DNA from: Altericroceibacterium indicum | Lineage (GTDB): Bacteria; Pseudomonadota; Alphaproteobacteria; Sphingomonadales; Sphingomonadaceae | Direction: 5' to 3' | Assembly (NCBI RefSeq): GCF_009828105.1 | Contig: NZ_WTYQ01000003.1 | Coordinates: forward strand, 1-64,000 | DNA length: 64,000 nt | Shown here: positions 31,873 through 39,132 of the stretch, in pieces | Layout: the number at the start of each line of letters is the position of its first letter | How positions within the stretch are numbered: the stretch's first letter is position 1 | Notes under the pieces: generated by a model | What the model was told of the DNA's origin: nothing | Databases searched by the model: none | The model's input: only the letters and a program-made list of their open reading frames with translations | Program-made: the position numbers and the translations under genes

Positions 31873-32376
31873 TCAGATCGTCACGCTGGTCCAATTGCCA
31901 GTTGCCAAATAGGGCTGATCGTTTGCGAACTCTGGATCGAAGTTAGGCTCCCACGGAAACAACCCCACACGGTCCGGCCAAACAAGCTGGAGGCACGGGA
32001 AATCGTCACCGCGGTAAAACCATCGACTCCAACCAAGATGCTCGGCGTAGAAGTCCCGAGAGACAGGAAGAAGTACAGCCTGATGGTTCCCGAATATGCC
32101 CGAGAGCCTTGTCTCCGGTTTCGGAAATTTCCCCTCGCGAATGTCGCTGTAAATGTCCCATAAGATGTCGTGGGACACCTGCTTCGGCAATGAGAATACA
32201 ATGATTTCTGGGTGACCTAGGCCATGGAAGAAGCCGGTTGAGTATGTGAAATCAGGTTCCTGCTTCTCTGGATCGAAAACGCGTGTGCCGAACCACCCGT
32301 GCTCCCGGATTTGTGCAAGGAAGTCACGATCTGCGGCGTCAAGTTCAATTTCCGGGAGATCGAGGGCTGTTTTCAT
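31873..32376 (-). CDS. DUF4262 domain protein
   Basis: 167 residues from the ATG at 32376. HGWFGTRVFDPEKQEPDFTYSTGFF, then GHPEIIVFSLP, is the DUF4262 signature; GWSRWFYRGDDFPCLQLVWPD closes the domain. No signal peptide. DUF4262 proteins are small, scattered by transfer, and of unknown function. It has a weak ribosome site and no close partner. Confidence 0.8.
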   Translation of the reverse strand: MKTALDLPEIELDAADRDFLAQIREHGWFGTRVFDPEKQEPDFTYSTGFFHGLGHPEIIVFSLPKQVSHDILWDIYSDIREGKFPKPETRLSGIFGNHQAVLLPVSRDFYAEHLGWSRWFYRGDDFPCLQLVWPDRVGLFPWEPNFDPEFANDQPYLATGNWTSVTI

Positions 32377-32496
32377 GTTGCTTGATTCTGCACGCAAAGT
32401 CTGTTGCTTGCAATGACCGCTAAGGGGGCAGGCAGCCCTTAAGCCAGAGTGGATGATAGGTGACTCACCGGGGCAAACTTAAATCGCGAACTCCGC

Positions 32497-32826
32497 CTAC
32501 GCGACCGCATCGAGCCCGCTGCGCTGAATGATCGAAAGGAGCCGCAGTGCCGGACCTCCCGGCTTCTTCGCTCCGCGCTCCCAGTCCGAAACCAGGTTCT
32601 TCGACACGTTGAGATAGCGCGCGAACACGGGCTGCGACACATGCTCTGCCTCCCGGATCGCCTTGATCTCGTCAGGCGACAGGACAGGCGCGGGCGCAAG
32701 GCAAGCTTCATCGAATTCGCGCATGGTGCGCTTGTCGATGCTGCCTGCGTCGTGAAGGCCTTCCATCATCTCGTGGACGGCGGCCATCGCCTCGCTCTTG
32801 TAGGTCTTTGCCTTAGCCTTGCTCAT
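32497..32826 (-). CDS. higA: HigA-like antitoxin (Xre family)
   Basis: 109 residues. The N-terminal half is charged and helical; the C-terminal half is a helix-turn-helix (IKAIREAEHVSQPVFARYL, NVSKNLVSDWERGAKKPGG). It overlaps the toxin gene by 14 bases and follows it, the toxin-first order of higBA systems. It should bind and neutralise the toxin and repress the operon. Symbol given by type, not by identity to a characterised protein. Confidence 0.8.
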   Translation of the reverse strand: MSKAKAKTYKSEAMAAVHEMMEGLHDAGSIDKRTMREFDEACLAPAPVLSPDEIKAIREAEHVSQPVFARYLNVSKNLVSDWERGAKKPGGPALRLLSIIQRSGLDAVA

Positions 32827-33211
32827 CGTCTTTCACCTCGACCAATCGGCCTGCTTCAACTTCCGTTCCGATCTGGTCATCACCCAGTTCCAGCATAATG
32901 CTGGCAGCCTTGCGATAGACCTTCAGTTCCGCCGCACTCAGGTTCGCCTTGTCGCTCTTGGCGAAGGCGAACACGAAGATGGCCCGCTCACCTGAGCGGA
33001 AGATCAGGATCGAGCGATAGCCACCCGACTTGCCTCCGCCCTGGCGCGCGATGCGCTGCTTGATAAGGCCGCTGCCAAGATCGGCATCGATCAGGCCGGA
33101 TTCGGCCCGATGCACGACATCAGCAAGCGTGGCATCGCTGATCTTTTCCTTTGCCGCGAACTTGGCGAACCAACGGTTGGCGTAGATGCGGATGCGCGGA
33201 TTGTTAGTCAT
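32813..33211 (-). CDS. higB: HigB/RelE-like toxin
   Basis: 132 residues from the ATG at 33211. RIYANRWFAKFAAKEKISDATLAD, then GGGKSGGYRSILIFRSGERAIFVFAFAKSDKANL, match the RelE-related toxin family that pairs with Xre antitoxins. The Lys/Arg-rich GGYRSI segment and the FAFAKSDK strand are the usual core. Such toxins cut mRNA on the ribosome. The first 8 bases overlap the integrase gene, so toxin expression may depend on integrase transcription. Confidence 0.8.
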   Translation of the reverse strand: MTNNPRIRIYANRWFAKFAAKEKISDATLADVVHRAESGLIDADLGSGLIKQRIARQGGGKSGGYRSILIFRSGERAIFVFAFAKSDKANLSAAELKVYRKAASIMLELGDDQIGTEVEAGRLVEVKDDEQG

Positions 33212-34136
33212 GCAGCAACGGCCCACTATCATACTTAGTGTTACGGCTCAATGAATATGAGCCGCTCATACTTTGCTCGATCTGGTCGCCGATGCGCTGG
33301 GCTGCCTCGATCACATGCCCATCGTCAAGATGGGCATAGCGGGTCGTGGTCCGCACATCGGCATGGCCGAGCAGCTTGCCGATCATCGGCAAGGTTTCAG
33401 AGTGGGCGGCGGCATGGCTGGCAAAGCTGTGCCGCAGATCGTGAATGCGGACGCCGGGTAGACCCGCCTCGTCACGCAACTTGCTCCATAAGTTGCCGAT
33501 GTCCGTGATCGGGCGCTGGGTGGCCGGGTTCCAGAATACATAGCGCTGCTTCTCACGGCGCGGCAGGGCGTGCAGGATCGTTGCAGCTGCTTCGGCCAGC
33601 CAGACTGTGCGCGGGCCGGTCTTGCTGTCGGTCAGCAGCAAGCGCCGCCCTCGAACTTCGCTCCATTTGAGGCAGGTGATCTCCGACTTGCGGCAGCCGG
33701 TCAGGATCAGCAGGCTGATCGCCGCGCAATGCAGCGGAAAGTGTTTGCCATGCCGGTCGAGCACTTCGCCAATCCGCTTGAACTCCTGATCGGACAGGAA
33801 GCGCTCGCACTTCCGCCCCTTGTTCTTGCGGACGTAGAGGCAGGGGTTCGATCCTTCGGGCCGAACGCCCCATTGCTCGGCCTTGTTGAACATGGCGCGC
33901 AGGATTTCACCGCAACGATTGGCAGCACCGGGGCCGCCCGTGTTGGTGATCCGGTTGAACCATTCCTGCACATGGCGTCCCTCGATCTCGTCGAGAAACA
34001 GGCCTTCGAACGCCCGGTCGAGGTATTTCCGCTTGTAATAGCGGTGAGTGTAGAGCGTGGACGGTTTCCATTTGGGCGACACACGGTCCCAGTAGGTCTT
34101 GAGGAAGTCGCGGTAGGACGGAAGCCTGACAATCAA
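33204..34136 (-). CDS. Tyrosine-type site-specific integrase, N-terminally truncated
   Basis: 310 residues beginning at a TTG. The SAM-like core-binding domain (YRDFLKTYWDRVSPKWKPST) and a full catalytic domain remain: TGCRKSEI (first Arg), HDLRHSFASH, LLGHADVRTTTRYAHL with the nucleophile Tyr. An in-frame TAG lies 12-15 bases upstream. The arm-binding N-terminal domain usual in this family (about 80-100 residues) is absent, so the gene may have been cut when the island edge formed, or has a non-standard start. The catalytic residues are intact, so activity cannot be excluded. Confidence 0.8.
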   Translation of the reverse strand: MIVRLPSYRDFLKTYWDRVSPKWKPSTLYTHRYYKRKYLDRAFEGLFLDEIEGRHVQEWFNRITNTGGPGAANRCGEILRAMFNKAEQWGVRPEGSNPCLYVRKNKGRKCERFLSDQEFKRIGEVLDRHGKHFPLHCAAISLLILTGCRKSEITCLKWSEVRGRRLLLTDSKTGPRTVWLAEAAATILHALPRREKQRYVFWNPATQRPITDIGNLWSKLRDEAGLPGVRIHDLRHSFASHAAAHSETLPMIGKLLGHADVRTTTRYAHLDDGHVIEAAQRIGDQIEQSMSGSYSLSRNTKYDSGPLLHD

Positions 34137-34179
34137 TGGGTCCTGAGCCTAAGAATCCCAACTCGGCAAGCGCTGGCAA

Positions 34180-34989
34180 TCACGCCACTTGTCGTGCGAT
34201 TTCAACGCCGTTGCGCAGGTGAAGCGAGGTTCCTCGGGCGAGCGGCTGCCATTCCGTGTCATCCAGCGGAACACTGGCGAACACCAAGGTTCTGGGGCTG
34301 ACATCGCTCATCCTGGGTCCACACAGATTGTAGTCCTGCCCTGGCTCACAATCACCGAAATGGCGCATAACCAGGCCGGGTTCGCGTGGCTCGGTCAGTC
34401 CATCGGGGGTTTCAAACGCACGCCTGTCAGCATGAACAAACAGGCTACGGCCATCGAAAAACAGGAAGTTGGAGCTGCCCAGTTCCTGCATTTCGGCAGC
34501 AAAGCGCGCAAAGGTAGCAAACTCTTCCTCGTCCCCTGCCATTTCGTCAAGAGCATCCAGCCGCGATAACAGCAGCAGAAAGGCCAGTTCCGAATCGGTA
34601 TCGCCCACCCGCTCAGACAAGAGCGGCTTGCTTTCCGCGAGCTGCTCGATGCCGTGCAACGTCCCATTATGCGCAAAATGATGCGCCCTGCCTTTTCGCG
34701 TGCGCGTAAAGGGATGAGTGTTGGCCAGCAGCGGCTGACCTTTTGATGCGCGCCGGACATGCGCGATCAGGTGGCGGCAGGCGATCTCACGTTCGAACAC
34801 CATGCGGGCCAGTTCACTGTTGCTGGCAGGGGCTGCTTCGCGGAAAACATGGGCGTCACGCTCTTCCGCAAACATGATGCCCCACCCGTCCCGATTGCGA
34901 TGACGCTCCCCTCCTTCTGCGGCGAAGGATTGAAGCTCATAACTGACAATGGCGACTTCAGCCGAAGTCATGGCAAAGAGTTCACACAT
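34180..34989 (-). CDS. Class II glutamine amidotransferase (YafJ-like)
   Basis: 269 residues. The N-terminal Cys2 (MCELFAMTS) is the nucleophile of the Ntn hydrolase fold. HRNRDGWGIMF and HVRRASKG are conserved, and the HNGTLHG loop binds glutamine. It releases ammonia from glutamine or acts on a gamma-glutamyl substrate; the physiological reaction of YafJ/EgtC-like proteins varies and cannot be told here. It starts 15 bases after the PoxB-like gene, so both belong to one transcript. Confidence 0.88.
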   Translation of the reverse strand: MCELFAMTSAEVAIVSYELQSFAAEGGERHRNRDGWGIMFAEERDAHVFREAAPASNSELARMVFEREIACRHLIAHVRRASKGQPLLANTHPFTRTRKGRAHHFAHNGTLHGIEQLAESKPLLSERVGDTDSELAFLLLLSRLDALDEMAGDEEEFATFARFAAEMQELGSSNFLFFDGRSLFVHADRRAFETPDGLTEPREPGLVMRHFGDCEPGQDYNLCGPRMSDVSPRTLVFASVPLDDTEWQPLARGTSLHLRNGVEIARQVA

Positions 34990-35004
34990 GGCGTTGCTCC
35001 GGCC

Positions 35005-36720
35005 TTATCTCAGAAAATTGTCACGCAGGAGCGAAACCACTTCGCGGCTACGCCCATCAAGGACAGCTTTGACACCGAAGAGCGCCGTTGAGGCCACCTG
35101 CCCCAATTCGACCTTCGGCGGCATCACCAGCTCCATGCGATTGACCTTAACATCGAGCAGCGCCGGGCCATCATGACCGAGCCATCTTTGCATGGCCCCA
35201 TCCAACTGGCTGGCATTCTCCACCCGCTCACCAAACAGGCCACAAGTCCGCGCCAGAGCGGCAAAATCGGGATTTTCGAGATCGGTATAGCTGTCTAGCA
35301 GGCCTTCAACCCGCTGCTCCATCTCCACAAAGCCCAGAGAGCCATTGTTGAATACCAGCAGCTTCACAGGCAGCGCTTCCTGCTTCAGCGTCAGCAGGTC
35401 GCCCATCAGCATGGTCATGCCACCATCCCCGCACAGGGCAATCACCTGCCGTTCAGGATAAGCAGCCGCAATTCCCATTGCTTGCGGGTAGGCATTGGCC
35501 ATGGTTCCATGGAGCAGGCTGATCAGGAAACGTCGGGAACCGTTAGCGGTAAGATGGCGCAGGCACCACACCATCGGGCTGCCGCCATCTGCCGTGAAGA
35601 TGGCATCACTGTGGGCCAGCGTATCGAGCCGATGGGCAACAAATTGCGGGTGGATGAGCGCCGGATCGCTTTCCTCCGCGGCCTCCATATAGGCCGCACG
35701 GTCTTTTTCCCATTGCGCCAGCGCCCGGTCGAGATGCGCCTTATCTGCCTTCGCTTCGATGAGCGGCAAGAGTGCATTGATCGTTGCCCCGACATCGCCC
35801 ACCAGCCCAAGATGCACCGGGCTGCGGCGCCCGATATGGGTGGGGTCACAATCCACCTGAACGATTCTCGCTTTTTCAGGATAATATTGCGTCCAGGCAA
35901 AATCGGTGCCGAGGCACAGCAAAAGGTCACACTGCTCGATGGCATCCATCCCGGCATGGTTGCCCAGGATTCCGGGCATCCCGACGTTGAAAGGATTACT
36001 CGGCTCAAGAAATTCCTTAGACCGGCTGGTGTGAACCATCGGCGCGTTCAACTTGCGCGCCAGTGAGACTATTTCATCATGCGCCTCGCGCGCGCCATAG
36101 CCTGCCAGAAGCGTGACTTTATCGGCATGCGCAATTTCAGCGGCAAGCTGGCTTAGCTCTGCTGGCGCAGGCGTGGTGACAGGGGCAGGCCGGTGAACAG
36201 CCCATGGCAGTTTATCCGCATCCTTTTCGGTAAACATATCACCATTGACGATAATCACAGCCACACCGCGCTGCGTCAAAGCGGCCTGTGCCGCCATCGC
36301 GGTGATCCGCCGCGCCTGCGATGGATGGGAGATATATTCGCAAAAAACCGAGGACTGTTCGTAAATCTTCTTCTGATCGACTTCCTGCGGGAAGTTCAGC
36401 CCTACCTGGGGCCGATCCACATTGGACGCGACCAGCACCACCGGAGCGCCATTACGGTGGCTTTCAAATATTCCATTGACGAAATGCAGGCTGCCCGGCC
36501 CAGCAGTGCCCGCGCAAAGGGTGAGTTCGCCGGTCATATAGGCTTCGCCGCCAGCGGCCAGCGCGCCTGCTTCCTCATGCCGGACACTTATCCATGAGAC
36601 ATCCGACCGGCGCACCGCATCGATGAAGTGGTTGATCGTATCCCCCACAATTCCATAGCATCGCTTCGCCCCTGCCTTTTGCAACGTATCGATGACGATT
36701 TCGGCAACGGTGTGGCTCAC
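35005..36720 (-). CDS. PoxB-like thiamine pyrophosphate oxidase/dehydrogenase
   Basis: 571 residues from the GTG at 36720, which has CAGGAG 8 bases upstream; the frame is open further. The N-terminal PYR domain has the catalytic Glu in VRHEEAGALAAGG; the central domain binds the second cofactor; the C-terminal PP domain has the ThDP motif ALCGDGGMTML...LVFNNGSLGFVE. It resembles pyruvate:quinone oxidoreductase, which converts pyruvate to acetate and reduces ubiquinone at the membrane. A C-terminal amphipathic tail (SREVVSLLRDNFLR) fits membrane recruitment as in E. coli PoxB. Substrate assignment is by family only. Confidence 0.85.
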   Translation of the reverse strand: MSHTVAEIVIDTLQKAGAKRCYGIVGDTINHFIDAVRRSDVSWISVRHEEAGALAAGGEAYMTGELTLCAGTAGPGSLHFVNGIFESHRNGAPVVLVASNVDRPQVGLNFPQEVDQKKIYEQSSVFCEYISHPSQARRITAMAAQAALTQRGVAVIIVNGDMFTEKDADKLPWAVHRPAPVTTPAPAELSQLAAEIAHADKVTLLAGYGAREAHDEIVSLARKLNAPMVHTSRSKEFLEPSNPFNVGMPGILGNHAGMDAIEQCDLLLCLGTDFAWTQYYPEKARIVQVDCDPTHIGRRSPVHLGLVGDVGATINALLPLIEAKADKAHLDRALAQWEKDRAAYMEAAEESDPALIHPQFVAHRLDTLAHSDAIFTADGGSPMVWCLRHLTANGSRRFLISLLHGTMANAYPQAMGIAAAYPERQVIALCGDGGMTMLMGDLLTLKQEALPVKLLVFNNGSLGFVEMEQRVEGLLDSYTDLENPDFAALARTCGLFGERVENASQLDGAMQRWLGHDGPALLDVKVNRMELVMPPKVELGQVASTALFGVKAVLDGRSREVVSLLRDNFLR

Positions 36721-37168
36721 AATGCGACTCCTGTAAGATGATACATAGGACACCAGCCCAACAATGACGGCAGGATGCAGCGATGAGGGCTGTTATATGC
36801 CACTAACGTGCGAGACATGGAAAGAGTGCCCCATCATTCGTAGCTGTTTCGGCCGCTCATTATGAGGGCATCGTCCCACAATCTCTCCAGAGTCTAACGC
36901 ACTGATTCCCCACCCTCTTACATCAGCTCATCGCACTGACGGGTCAAATGACCCGCATAAACGGGCATTCCACCGCATACGTTCATGTAGAGGAAAGGCT
37001 GATTTAAACAGGCAGGTCATCCACTACATTCAAGTGCAGCATCATCGCGGCACCTTTCATTAAACAAAACTGAAGGGGGTTTGATAGTCGGATACGCCAA
37101 ATAAGGGGTTTTTCTTCCAAAGGTGAAGAATATGCGTTTCCGTCTGATTGCAATTTAAGGAGTTCATG
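36721..37168. other. Divergent intergenic region, PoxB-like gene and OmpA-family gene
   Basis: About 450 bases without a gene. It should contain both promoters. The right end has an AAGGAG ribosome site at 37157-37162. No convincing operator or riboswitch was identified. Confidence 0.5.
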
Positions 37169-38053
37169 ATGAGTTTTGCTATTAATAATTCCAAAGCGTT
37201 CTTGCTGATTACAATGCTCTCAGTTCCAGCAACTGCCAGCTTCGCCGCTCAGCAAGACCCGGAACCTTCAACCACTGTGTATGGCGCAGCAGCAGAAGAA
37301 ACCGATGCCACCCAGACAGCAGACCTCACAGACGGTCCTGACATTGAAGGCATTATTTCCGCCCGGAGCGGCGATCGGATGCAGGTCACCTCGGCCGATG
37401 GCTCTCGCTCGGTCATCACCATTGACGATAGCACAGACATTAAAGGCACCGGCGGCTTTCTGGGGCTGGGCAGGAAAGACCGCGCCGCTGCTTCACTGAT
37501 GAACGGCCTGCCGGTCAGCGTTGAAACCAAGCAGGCCGGTTCTGTTTTGCTGGCCAGCAAGATCCGCTTCAAGAATGACGATCTTGAAACGGCGTCCATG
37601 ATCCACACCGGGACCGATCAGCGCTTTGCCGAACAGACAGCCGCCACCGAGGCCCTGCGTGGCCGTATGGGTGATATCGACAAATATAATGTGAAAGGCA
37701 CCACCAACGTCCATTTCGATACTGGCAAAGCGGTTCTTTCTCCGCAGGCGAAGGCTGATCTTTGCGCCACGGCGCGTGCGGCTGACGGGATGGATAATGC
37801 TTTGATGCTGGTGGCCGGTTACACAGACTCCACCGGGGATCAGGAATTTAACCAGCAACTCAGCGAAAAGCGGGCGGCGCGCGTGGTGAACTACCTGCAA
37901 CAGGCCTGTGGCTGGAAGCCCTATCGGATGTTGACGCCAACCGGCATGGCGGAATCCAACCCCGTCGCCAGCAATGCAACCGAGGAAGGCAAAGCGCAGA
38001 ACCGCCGCGTCTCGGTAAATATTCTGGTCAGCAAGGGTCTGGACGGTATTTAA
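37169..38053 (+). CDS. OmpA-family outer-membrane/peptidoglycan-associated protein
   Basis: 294 residues from the ATG at 37169 (an adjacent ATG at 37166 is possible); AAGGAG sits upstream. The signal peptide ends TASFAAQ. Residues about 45-140 form a small beta domain (ISARSGDRMQVTSADGSRSV, then FLGLGRKDRAAASL) resembling OB-like DUF5666 folds. The C-terminal 110 residues are an OmpA domain: VHFDTGKAVLSPQAK, GYTDSTGDQEFNQQLSEKRA, QNRRVSVNI. It should bind peptidoglycan in the periplasm and tie envelope layers together. Confidence 0.9.
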   Translation: MSFAINNSKAFLLITMLSVPATASFAAQQDPEPSTTVYGAAAEETDATQTADLTDGPDIEGIISARSGDRMQVTSADGSRSVITIDDSTDIKGTGGFLGLGRKDRAAASLMNGLPVSVETKQAGSVLLASKIRFKNDDLETASMIHTGTDQRFAEQTAATEALRGRMGDIDKYNVKGTTNVHFDTGKAVLSPQAKADLCATARAADGMDNALMLVAGYTDSTGDQEFNQQLSEKRAARVVNYLQQACGWKPYRMLTPTGMAESNPVASNATEEGKAQNRRVSVNILVSKGLDGI

Positions 38054-38060
38054 GACATAA

Positions 38061-38083
38061 GGGGTGGGCTTTGGGCCCACCCC
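38061..38083 (+). terminator. Hairpin after the OmpA-family gene
   Basis: GGGGTGGGC-TTTG-GGCCCACCCC just after the stop codon. The stem is strong, but the following sequence has no T run, so it may stabilise the mRNA 3' end rather than terminate alone. Confidence 0.5.
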
Positions 38084-38196
38084 GACATTGTTCGACGGCG
38101 TAAAATGTGCACATGCTCAACGCTGAAAACGGCGAAACGATCGCAATGTGGAACAACCACAGCACCCGCCGGTTTTTTGCCAGAGAGGATAGATAT

Positions 38197-38964
38197 GTGA
38201 ACAACGCGCCAAGCGGCTCCGCCGGCCGCCTGATTCATCTTCTGAAGCTTATCGCCACTGGCCCGCATGTCTTTTCGCTCAGTGCGCTGGCCGAACGCGC
38301 GCAATTGCCGGCCAGCACGGTGCATCGCTTGTTAAAAGAGCTGATGCAGGCCGGATTTGTGGAGCGCGGGACAGGCCAGCTTTATCGGCCGGGGCGCGAA
38401 TTACACCGCATGGCATCGCAATTGGTGGCCAAGTTCGACCTCATCCGCAGCGCCCGACCCTTTCTCGACGATCTGGTGGAAAAGTGGCGGGAAACAGCGG
38501 TGTTGTGCGCCTATAGCCCGGTCAACCGCAATGCTGTGATTGCCGATACCATCGCCACGCCACACCCTTTGCGCTTTACCGTGGAAGCAGGCAGAGAAAT
38601 CTCTTTGCCGTGGGGCGCTTTGGGCCGTGCCATTCTCGCCTTTCTGCCAGCCGGGGAAATAGAAGCGGTTATTCGTGAGGCCAAGTTTGGTCCACTCAGC
38701 GGCAAGCCGCGATCGCCCCGTGCACTAATTGAAGCCGATCTCGATCAGATTCGCCAGCAACATTACTCACGTTTCTACGATCCGGAGAATGATATTGCAG
38801 GCATTGCCAGCCCCATTTTCGGCTCCAATGGCGAAGTGCTGGGTTGCATTGGCGTAACCATGCCTTCCAACCGATATCAGCGCCATCTTGAGGATGATCT
38901 GGCGATTGCCACGCTTGAGGCCGCTCAGCATATCAGCGAATTGGCCGCCATCGCTTACAGCTGA
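38197..38964 (+). CDS. IclR-family transcriptional regulator
   Basis: 255 residues from the GTG at 38197, preceded by AGAGGAT. In-frame ATGs at 38107 and 38146 would extend it. The winged helix is at about 8-70 (LIHLLKLIATGPHVFSLSAL, LPASTVHRLLKELMQAGFVE); the effector domain follows, with LPWGALGRAILAFLPAGE and the usual IASPIFGSNGEVLGCIGVTMP. IclR proteins sense small aromatic or keto-acid metabolites and control adjacent catabolic genes. A tandem palindromic site lies in the gap to the next gene. Confidence 0.88.
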   Translation: MNNAPSGSAGRLIHLLKLIATGPHVFSLSALAERAQLPASTVHRLLKELMQAGFVERGTGQLYRPGRELHRMASQLVAKFDLIRSARPFLDDLVEKWRETAVLCAYSPVNRNAVIADTIATPHPLRFTVEAGREISLPWGALGRAILAFLPAGEIEAVIREAKFGPLSGKPRSPRALIEADLDQIRQQHYSRFYDPENDIAGIASPIFGSNGEVLGCIGVTMPSNRYQRHLEDDLAIATLEAAQHISELAAIAYS

Positions 38965-39018
38965 TCCGCACCGCCACACCAAAACACTTGTGATTTCCCG
39001 TAAACTATCCGCACATAA

Positions 39019-39057
39019 TTTCCGTATAATGGAATTAATCTTTCGGAATATGGAATC
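39019..39057. promoter_or_regulatory. Tandem palindromic site, probable IclR-type operator
   Basis: Two copies of a TTTC-(C/G)G-T/A-rich-TGGAAT unit: TTTCCGTATAATGGAA at 39019-39034 and TTTCGGAATATGGAA at 39041-39055, 22 bases apart (two helical turns). TTCC/GGAA arms are typical for IclR-family operators. A weaker related TTTCCCG lies at 38994. The site lies 75-115 bases upstream of the receptor gene and just after the regulator gene. Confidence 0.5.
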
Positions 39058-39132
39058 TGCTTGATAGTTAGCGTGCTCCCGGATTGAATAGATCCACCTG
39101 CCATACAGAGCGGGATTATATGGGAGATGGAC

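Noticed and set aside
34143-34165. Possible direct repeat of the tRNA-Ser 3' end at the right island border (GAATCCC)
   Set aside because: Only seven bases match, too few to call an attachment site.
38150-38174. GGAAC-N17-GTT, resembling a general-stress (EcfG) promoter, before the IclR gene
   Set aside because: A short consensus that occurs by chance, and it falls within a possible 5' extension of the gene; no second site supports it.
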